This document shows positions 5,407 to 11,385 of a DNA stretch of 11,385 nt, piece by piece (within the stretch, counting starts at the first letter, position 1; each line of letters begins with the position of its first letter). The DNA is from JBCCCJ01 sp039029315. Its GTDB lineage: Bacteria; Bacteroidota; Bacteroidia; J057. Location: the NCBI GenBank assembly GCA_039029315.1, contig JBCCGK010000193.1:1-11385 (forward strand), given 5' to 3'. The notes beneath the pieces were generated by a model. That model had not been told where the DNA came from and made no database searches. It saw only the letters and a program-made list of their open reading frames with translations. The position numbers were made by a program, and so were the translations under genes.

Positions 5407-6966
5407 CTATTTCTCTCCAAATACTTCAAATCGAAATCTATCTAGATCAGCAGCTTGGTGTTCCTGATCGAGGATTTCTTCCATCCTCGCAATGACATTT
5501 GGATAGGCCTGAGCTACATTGTTTTGCTCTTGGATGTCTGCATCCAAATCATACAGTTCAATCTCCAGATTGCCCTCCATCATATGTCGGCGGATGGCTT
5601 TCCATTTTCCCATTCTGATCGCCTGTTGGCCTTTGTATGCTGGAAATTCCCAATAGAGGAATTCATGTGATTGAACTTGAGGTTCGCCAATAAGGGTAGG
5701 TAAAAAACTTACCCCATCCGTATGAGAGGGAGGTTCGACACCTGCAATCTCACAAAAGGTCGGCATCACATCATAAAAGGCAGATAACAAATCAGATTCA
5801 CTTCCTGCCTGTATCCTGTCTGGCCAACTGGCAATCATCGGAACCCGGATGCCGCCCTCATGCACAAATCCTTTGGCCCAGCCGCGTTCTGATTTGAAGG
5901 GAGCGGCGCTATCGAACCAGGGCGTATCAGCGCCTCCTGTATAGGTTGGCCCATTGTCACTGGAAAAAATAATCAAGGTATTCTCATACAATCCCAGATC
6001 CTTCAGTTGTTGAACCAATTCTCCTACCTGCTCATCCAGATAGGAAATCATGGCAGCATAGGTCGCTCTGGGAGTTTGGTTGGGAAAATAGGACGTGCCG
6101 GTAAATGGCTCTTCCTCCCCGAAAAGTTCTCGATAATGATCGACCCAGTGTTGAGGAGCTTGAAGCGGTACATGCGGAATGGGAGAAGCATAGTACAAAA
6201 AGAAGGGCTGGTTCTTGTGTCGATCAATGAACTGGAGAGCTTCCTTGTGCATCAACTCTGGTGCATAGTCATTCAATTGAAATCTGGCATAACTGGCAGG
6301 ATCATTCGGATTGGCCCCTTCTTCGAGATTGGCATGAGGGGGTACATTGGCATTGTTGAGAATATGTCGCTCTTCATTTCGCCAAAGATGCATAGGAAAG
6401 AGAGTATGGGCCTGACGCTGACAGTTATATCCATAGAAAAAATCAAATCCCTGGCGGTTGGGTACCCCTTCTGTCGTTGGGGCGCCCAATCCCCATTTCC
6501 CTACCATACCTGTTGCATATCCGGCTGAAACTAATTGTTCGGCTATGGTGATGGTTGAATCTGGAAGCGGACGTTGGCCCTCCAGGAAGGGATTGTCAAA
6601 CATGGCTTGATAGTCCCAAACCTCTCCTCTCTCTCGCCATTCATCATTGCCACGAATATGGGCATGACCGGTGTGGAGACCTGTCAGCAAAACGCATCTC
6701 GCAGGCGCACATACAGGGGCACCAGAATAATGCTGGGTGAATCGCATCCCACCATTGGCCAGGGCATCGAGATGTGGGGTTCGAATTTTTTTCTGCCCAT
6801 AAGATCCCAATTCTCCATATCCAAGATCATCTGCCAGGATATAGATGATGTTGGGAGGGGAGGAACTTTTGGAAGAGGAGGAAGTTTGCTGGTTGCCTGA
6901 AATGGAGGTGCAGGAGAGGGTAAATAGAACAACTACCCAGTTGAGGAAGTGGGAGTATTTTTTCAT
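5407..6966 (-). CDS. Type I (formylglycine) sulfatase, probable lipoprotein
   Basis: Predicted arylsulfatase-family hydrolase removing sulfate esters, probably from sulfated polysaccharides. The 519-residue form begins MKKYSHFLNWVVVLFTLSC, a hydrophobic signal ending in a cysteine (Cys19) that could be lipidated. The lipobox is imperfect (TLSC) and a Ser-rich linker follows. Metal ligands are Asp46-Asp47 (ADDLGYG) and Asp337-Asn338 (SSDNG). The maturation motif is C86-APA-R90 (CxPxR), where Cys is converted to formylglycine. GKWGLG near 157, SPIPH265 and Lys358 fit other active-site positions. The upstream frame extension to 7074 overlaps the DUF434 gene and is rejected. The gene starts 11 bases after that gene's stop. 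No carbohydrate-uptake (SusC/D) or sulfatase-maturing gene is in the window. The substrate is unknown. Confidence 0.9.
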   Translation of the reverse strand: MKKYSHFLNWVVVLFTLSCTSISGNQQTSSSSKSSSPPNIIYILADDLGYGELGSYGQKKIRTPHLDALANGGMRFTQHYSGAPVCAPARCVLLTGLHTGHAHIRGNDEWRERGEVWDYQAMFDNPFLEGQRPLPDSTITIAEQLVSAGYATGMVGKWGLGAPTTEGVPNRQGFDFFYGYNCQRQAHTLFPMHLWRNEERHILNNANVPPHANLEEGANPNDPASYARFQLNDYAPELMHKEALQFIDRHKNQPFFLYYASPIPHVPLQAPQHWVDHYRELFGEEEPFTGTSYFPNQTPRATYAAMISYLDEQVGELVQQLKDLGLYENTLIIFSSDNGPTYTGGADTPWFDSAAPFKSERGWAKGFVHEGGIRVPMIASWPDRIQAGSESDLLSAFYDVMPTFCEIAGVEPPSHTDGVSFLPTLIGEPQVQSHEFLYWEFPAYKGQQAIRMGKWKAIRRHMMEGNLEIELYDLDADIQEQNNVAQAYPNVIARMEEILDQEHQAADLDRFRFEVFGEK

Positions 6967-6977
6967 AAGGGAGACAG

Positions 6978-7721
6978 TTAGCTGGCTGATGAGTCGATAG
7001 AATTGTTGCCGCGGAGATCCAGGATATGGGCTGTCGGAATCGTATCCACCACATATCGGTGAAGATTGAACCATTTTTCGCTATGATTCAGGACCCAACC
7101 GTCAGACGAAACCGAGATGGTATTGGACAATTCACTCAAGGTTCTGTCGGGATTGTTCACCAATTCGATGTCCCAGTCAAAGCCCTTCTGCTCAGATAGT
7201 TCATACATGATTCCTTTGAGTCTGCCACTATTGGATACTGGTTTGTCCAGCAACCAGTAGACCTTCTCTACTTCCAGTTGTTGGAGCGTCTTGCCAATCA
7301 TGGTCAAGGCAGGCATGGTTTCTTCTACACGCCTGTAGGTCCCATGAATACTGGCGATGTCTCTATAGGTTCCATCCCTGGCGTGAATCACAATTCCTCC
7401 AGCAAGGCCCGCTTCGACAGTGATCAGCAAATTGTAACCATCTATGACAATTGATTGCTCTTTCAGATCTCCAACAGTCAATTCGTGATCTTTTCTGTAT
7501 TGAAGAGATGCATCAGAACATGCTGCACGGCGGAGGGCTTTTCTCTGGCGAACATTCAATCGATGGCGATCTCCTACGATGGTGATAGATGATTTTTCTG
7601 CATATCCCCTAGACCATAGCCATGAAAGATCCGCGACGGCCTCATTGAGAACCCGAATCCATTTGTCCGTGAACAACTTGGGATCATTGGAATGTTGACC
7701 CCGATGTTTTTGTTTAGCCAT
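6978..7721 (-). CDS. DUF434-type conserved protein of unknown function
   Basis: A 247-residue soluble protein resembling the DUF434 family (COG2454), which also occurs in archaea. The N-terminal half (about 15-75) is helical with a basic stretch (GDRHRLNVRQRKALRRAAC). The second half starts with a strand and an acidic-aromatic motif, IVIDGYNLLITVEAGLAGG (91-109), and continues with conserved-looking acidic positions at Asp116, Asp121, Asp160 (LLDKPVSNSGRLK) and Asp192 (NNPDRTL). VIDGYN resembles the first acidic motif of NYN/PIN-like nucleases, so a nuclease-like fold is possible, but this is a guess from pattern. There is no signal peptide or membrane segment. It lies 27 bases after gldG and 11 before the sulfatase, so it is probably co-transcribed with them. 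No function should be assigned from context alone. Confidence 0.8.
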   Translation of the reverse strand: MAKQKHRGQHSNDPKLFTDKWIRVLNEAVADLSWLWSRGYAEKSSITIVGDRHRLNVRQRKALRRAACSDASLQYRKDHELTVGDLKEQSIVIDGYNLLITVEAGLAGGIVIHARDGTYRDIASIHGTYRRVEETMPALTMIGKTLQQLEVEKVYWLLDKPVSNSGRLKGIMYELSEQKGFDWDIELVNNPDRTLSELSNTISVSSDGWVLNHSEKWFNLHRYVVDTIPTAHILDLRGNNSIDSSAS

Positions 7722-7748
7722 CTAGTTGGAGTATGCTTCGCAACCAAA

Positions 7749-9425
7749 TTACGAAATTCTCAGCTTTTCGTGCTTCCGTTTTCTCATATACCATCGAACC
7801 ACACCAAAAAGCAGAATTAACAGGATGGGAACAACAAGATTCAACAGACGAATGCCTACAGCAGATTGTTGAACTTTGGTTCGACTCAATCGACGTTCGA
7901 CCACACTTTTTGATCGGATACTCGTCAAGGCCTCATCTCCTGCCAGGTAGTCAATCGCATTCATCAGGAGAGATTTGTTGTCATAGGGAAGAAATTGTCG
8001 CCGACCCTGATATTCTTTTCCCAGTGCAAATTCATCGTCTGAGATCAAGACCATAGATCCGGGAGCGACGGGATTATTACGTGCCCCAAATCGAGCTGAA
8101 GGAGGAGAGCTTGCGATAGAGTCTATGGGTGCTTCTCTTCCATTGAAGACCGACTCGAAGACTCCTTCCATCAGTACTCCTGTGATGCGGTTGGGCCTAT
8201 TGAATAAGGCCTGAGCAGGCGGGTCTGAAATCACGGAGTTGATATCAATGAATTGTTTTCCCTGAAGGGTGCGACTGAGAGGAGAAGTCGTCATGAAGAC
8301 CGTTTTTTTGACTCCTTCTTGCTGAAAGGTGTCAATGCTACTGGCATAGCGAAGCAAGGTCGCATCCACATTGCGGGTGATGGGATGCTGGGGAAAATTG
8401 TAGACCAAGGGAAAGTAGGGATATTTTTTGGAGAGAAAAGTGTTCGAAGCAGGTTCAAATACTTCTGTGGCCTCGCACTCCAAATCCTGAATGAGGTCAG
8501 CATTCAGTTTGAAGCCATACTGGAAGAACATATCATCGAGATTGAGTTCAAGAATTTCACTCAAGGTGGCTTGTTTTTGATAGGTGTTCAAGTCCACCTT
8601 TTCCTCATTGACAAGCCAGAGGATGCTGCCACCTCGCATCAGGTATTGGTCAATCTCGTATTTGTCACGTTCAGAAAAAGCCTCTGTAGGCCTGAGAATC
8701 AGCAAGACATCTATGCTGGGGCTGATTTCATAATTCGGTGTATTGGAGAGCGACAGGGTATAGACATTGTAGGATTTTTGGATTTCAGTCAAAAATTCGG
8801 CGATCTGATCAGGAGGCAATTCTCCATGTCCCTGGAGGAGACCGATGACCCCACCACCATCTTCCTTGGTTAGTTTTCGTATGGAAGACACCATCCTGTA
8901 TTCCAGATCTTCTTCTGCCTTGACAAAATTGACATTGGGGCCTTGCGTCGTGAGCACGCTGGCACCTTTGATAAGATCCACAAAGACTTCCCGATCGCGA
9001 TACCCAAACCTGACGACTGGCCACATAAATTGCTGCTTGGTCTCGGTGGCCGATACCCGAACTTTGATAGGAATGGGAAGAAATCCACGTTCTTTGAGGG
9101 ACTGGATGAGGTCGGGATTGTTACTTGGATCGACAAAATTATATTCCAGATTGCGCCCTGCATACTGTTTCATCTCGATCAGCATGGTGCGAATCGCTTC
9201 CTGATAGTTTCGGATATTGGGCGGAAAATCACCCTCAAGGTATACCGTAACTAACATGGGATAGTCTAGCCATCGAGCTGTCTGTACGCTCAGATCAGAA
9301 AGAGAGTAGCGTTTTTCTTTGGTGAGATCTATCCGTGTGAAGAAACTATCCCCGATGAGATTTACAAATATGATGATGGCAATCAGTACCAACAATCGAA
9401 TCAATGTCTGACTTTTTTTACCCAT
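7749..9425 (-). CDS. gldG: GldG, gliding-associated ABC transporter auxiliary subunit
   Basis: Predicted 558-residue inner-membrane protein with one N-terminal membrane helix (about 8-25), a long periplasmic ABC-transporter-auxiliary domain (about 35-500) and one C-terminal helix (about 528-546) followed by a basic cytoplasmic tail (MRKRKHEKLRIS). The opening FFTRIDLTKEKRYSLSDLS and the GVIGLLQGHGELPP segment are typical of GldG. In Flavobacterium johnsoniae GldA, GldF and GldG were proposed to form an ABC transporter needed for gliding. Some gliding species lack it, so presence alone does not prove motility. Normally gldF lies immediately upstream. Here the upstream gene is a GntP-type permease, after 133 bases with no clear gene and no convincing promoter box. 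The partner permease and ATPase must be elsewhere. Confidence 0.93.
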   Translation of the reverse strand: MGKKSQTLIRLLVLIAIIIFVNLIGDSFFTRIDLTKEKRYSLSDLSVQTARWLDYPMLVTVYLEGDFPPNIRNYQEAIRTMLIEMKQYAGRNLEYNFVDPSNNPDLIQSLKERGFLPIPIKVRVSATETKQQFMWPVVRFGYRDREVFVDLIKGASVLTTQGPNVNFVKAEEDLEYRMVSSIRKLTKEDGGGVIGLLQGHGELPPDQIAEFLTEIQKSYNVYTLSLSNTPNYEISPSIDVLLILRPTEAFSERDKYEIDQYLMRGGSILWLVNEEKVDLNTYQKQATLSEILELNLDDMFFQYGFKLNADLIQDLECEATEVFEPASNTFLSKKYPYFPLVYNFPQHPITRNVDATLLRYASSIDTFQQEGVKKTVFMTTSPLSRTLQGKQFIDINSVISDPPAQALFNRPNRITGVLMEGVFESVFNGREAPIDSIASSPPSARFGARNNPVAPGSMVLISDDEFALGKEYQGRRQFLPYDNKSLLMNAIDYLAGDEALTSIRSKSVVERRLSRTKVQQSAVGIRLLNLVVPILLILLFGVVRWYMRKRKHEKLRIS

Positions 9426-9558
9426 GCTGTTTTGACTAAACCGGAGGCGAAATTCGGCAAACTTCTCTTCTTCTTCAACAAAGAATGATCCCGATTATAT
9501 CGCTATCTCTACTACCTCAAAACAGGCCTTTTCCCTACAGTTGAGATGATCTTCGAGA

Positions 9559-11049
9559 TTAAGTCATCGGAAATATCCAGGATACAATCAAGGTTTGTAT
9601 CAAGCCGACGATGGAAATGATACTCAGACTGACAGACCAGCTTTTGAGGGTTTCCTTTTCTGTAAACCCACTTAATTTTCCTACAATCCAGAATCCACTG
9701 TCATTCATCCAGGAAAACCCAATCGATCCAAACCCAATTCCCAAAAACAAATAAATCGGATGGACGTCAATCCCATTGGCCATGAGAGCGACCATCAAGC
9801 CGCCGCCTGTGATCAATGCCACCGTTGCAGATCCTTGCGCAATGCGAATAATCGCTGTGAACAACCATGCAAGGAAAATATAATTGATGCTGTATTGCTC
9901 TGCATAAAATTGAACAACATCTCCGATTCCACTTTCTCGAATCATGCCGCCGAAAGCGCCTCCAGCACTGGTAATGAGAATGATCACACCGGCAACTTCC
10001 AACGGCCCGGCACATTTTTCGCCTATGGTTTTGAGATCGAGCTTGGCTTGCCTGACCAGAATCCACAAGGCGAGGAAGGCCCCAAGTCCCAGGGCTATGA
10101 TTTTGTTCCCCATCAATTGCATAATGGCGTGGAAGGTGCTGAAATTCGCTGGATCAGCTTGAGCTGATTTGATGGCCGCTGACAATGCTTCTGCACTGCC
10201 ACTGAAGGTGGCCACGACATCTGCCTTGATGGCAGACTTTTCTGCCAGATCAATGATTGAGAAACCGGCAAGCAAAACGGCTGGCAGGACTACAGGAAGC
10301 AGAGACAGACCGAATGAAGGCAATTCAGAATCAGACTTTTTGAGGGATACTTCCAGTTCTTTCAATGATAAACCTGGGCCTTCTCGCACAGGGATAGGGC
10401 TGGTTTTGTCCAGATACTTTGCATACCACATTGCTGCCAGTGCCGGGACAATGCCTGAAGAAAATCCGACCATCATGACAATGCCCAAATCCAGATTCAG
10501 GAGATCCGCAGCCAGAAGCGGGCCGGGGGTTGGGGGAACCAGTGAGTGGGTGACGGCTGCTCCCGCTGCGACTGCCATCACAAACAGGACATAATTTTTT
10601 CCTAAACGCAAAGCCAACATTTGTACCAGGGGAATGACCAGGAAAAACACCGTGTCAAAAAAGACTGGCACAGAGAGCAAATATCCACTGATCAACATGG
10701 CCCAGGCGGCTCGTTTTTCTCCAAAAATCCTCACCATCCGCCGCACAATGCTATCCGCTGCTCCGCTATCCATCAACCCCATGCCGATAATAGCAGCCAA
10801 TGCAATGACCAGGCCTACACCACCCGCAGTTTTCCCAAAACCTTCTCCCACCTTTCCGATTGCCTCAACCATTTCCCAGGTATTGGAAGACATCAACCAG
10901 CCTGCCAAGATTCCAGCAAGAATCAGGGCAAGAAAGGCATGAAGCTTAAGCCTTGTGATTGCAACGACAATGAAAAGGACACTGATCAGTAGCACAAAGA
11001 TCGGCCAACTGCTGACATCAGTTGCGGGAGTTTGTAGGAGTAGATACAT
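9559..11049 (-). CDS. GntP-family gluconate/sugar-acid:proton symporter
   Basis: Predicted multi-pass inner-membrane permease of 496 residues, slightly longer than the roughly 440-450 of E. coli GntP-type proteins. Family landmarks are VPVFFDTVFFLVIPL (127-141), HSLVPPTPGPLLAA (168-181), the SAGGAFGGMI loop (361-370) and QGSATVALITGGG (405-417). A polar cytoplasmic-looking stretch at about 214-245 and a hydrophilic segment at about 268-305, which could be an insertion, lie in the middle. Substrates in the family include gluconate, other aldonates and D-serine; none can be chosen here. No kinase or dehydratase gene is adjacent. The start MYLLLQTPATD at 11049 is chosen because the frame, though open to 11358, would otherwise translate through the tandem repeats and give a 103-residue extension made of repeat copies. 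Confidence 0.9.
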   Translation of the reverse strand: MYLLLQTPATDVSSWPIFVLLISVLFIVVAITRLKLHAFLALILAGILAGWLMSSNTWEMVEAIGKVGEGFGKTAGGVGLVIALAAIIGMGLMDSGAADSIVRRMVRIFGEKRAAWAMLISGYLLSVPVFFDTVFFLVIPLVQMLALRLGKNYVLFVMAVAAGAAVTHSLVPPTPGPLLAADLLNLDLGIVMMVGFSSGIVPALAAMWYAKYLDKTSPIPVREGPGLSLKELEVSLKKSDSELPSFGLSLLPVVLPAVLLAGFSIIDLAEKSAIKADVVATFSGSAEALSAAIKSAQADPANFSTFHAIMQLMGNKIIALGLGAFLALWILVRQAKLDLKTIGEKCAGPLEVAGVIILITSAGGAFGGMIRESGIGDVVQFYAEQYSINYIFLAWLFTAIIRIAQGSATVALITGGGLMVALMANGIDVHPIYLFLGIGFGSIGFSWMNDSGFWIVGKLSGFTEKETLKSWSVSLSIISIVGLIQTLIVSWIFPMT

Positions 11050-11071
11050 GCGTAGTAGATTCGTTTTGCTG

Positions 11072-11349
11072 GACAAGATAGGAGAAAATGTCAAACCTGA
11101 CGAAATAAAGGCAACAAAAGCATCTGCTGGAGAGGTGAAGCGTTTGCGGGATGGATGCGGCCAGGATAATGAGAAAGAAGAAAATGCCAAAACCCGTCGA
11201 AATAAAGGCAACAAAAGCATCTGCTGGAGAGGTGAAGCGTTTGCGGGATGGATGCGGGCGGATAATGAGAAAGAAGAAAATGCCAAAACCCGTCGAAATA
11301 AAGGCAACAAAATCATCTGCTGAAGAGGTGAAGCGTTTGCGGGATGGAG
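11072..11349. repeat. Tandem repeat array, 96-97-bp unit, before the permease
   Basis: The 60 bases beginning CGAAATAAAGGCAACAAAAG at 11101 recur identically at 11198 (period 97), and again at 11294 (period 96) with about three substitutions before divergence near 11349. The linker of the first and second units is also the same except for a 1-base length change. Weaker similarity extends left of the first copy to about 11072, giving close to three copies. The plus strand is purine-rich. It lies 50-300 bases upstream of the permease start, in its likely leader. Frames on both strands stay open through parts of it, but none resembles a known protein. Confidence 0.85.
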
Positions 11350-11385
11350 GCAGACCACTCATCTGAAATACAAAAAGGAGAACAC

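Noticed and set aside
8253..8873. 206-codon plus-strand ORF within gldG
   Set aside because: Antisense shadow of gldG with no family resemblance.
11072..11349. CRISPR array
   Set aside because: Only about three long direct repeats without regular unique spacers, and no cas genes; it is a simple tandem array.
11050..11358. 103-codon N-terminal extension of the permease made of repeat units
   Set aside because: GntP-family proteins start close to the first membrane helix; the extension is translated tandem repeat with a frame change between copies.

Overview
The window looks like part of a chromosome from a member of the Bacteroidota. The clearest evidence is a full-length GldG, which is confined to this phylum's gliding machinery. 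Supporting signs are start codons without Shine-Dalgarno sequences, A/C/T-rich G-poor leaders before several genes, and a -33/-7 type promoter (TTTG, then a TAnnTTTG-like box) before arsR. Genus cannot be read from the sequence.

Left part (about 1-3,450, all minus strand): an arsenic-resistance operon. In transcription order it contains arsR (repressor), arsC (thioredoxin-type arsenate reductase), an aquaglyceroporin, a SigZ-type ECF sigma factor and, after a 291-base gap, arsI (C-As lyase). The first four genes are tightly packed, and the aquaporin and sigma factor overlap by 4 bases (ATGA). In the inferred pathway ArsC reduces arsenate and ArsI demethylates trivalent methylarsenicals. Both give arsenite, which can leave through the aquaglyceroporin; no ArsB or Acr3 pump lies in the window. 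Two near-identical 16-bp palindromes, one just before arsR and one across the arsC start codon, are good candidates for ArsR operators. A 161-bp MITE-like element has inserted exactly at the arsI stop codon and regenerated the same TAG. It separates arsI from a short, possibly decayed ORF at the window edge.

Middle (3,770-5,317, plus strand): an AMP-forming acyl-CoA synthetase transcribed divergently from arsR. A long-armed inverted repeat follows it, between it and the convergent genes to the right.

Right part (5,407-11,049, all minus strand): in transcription order, a GntP-family permease, gldG without an adjacent gldF, a DUF434-type protein of unknown function, and a type I sulfatase with a probable lipoprotein signal. 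The last three are closely spaced (27 and 11 bases) and may be co-transcribed. Upstream of the permease is a tandem array of about 2.6-3 copies of a 96-97-bp unit.

The least explained features are the cysteine-tailed sigma factor in the ars operon, the internal operator at arsC, the MITE at the arsI stop codon, the DUF434 gene, and the tandem array before the permease.
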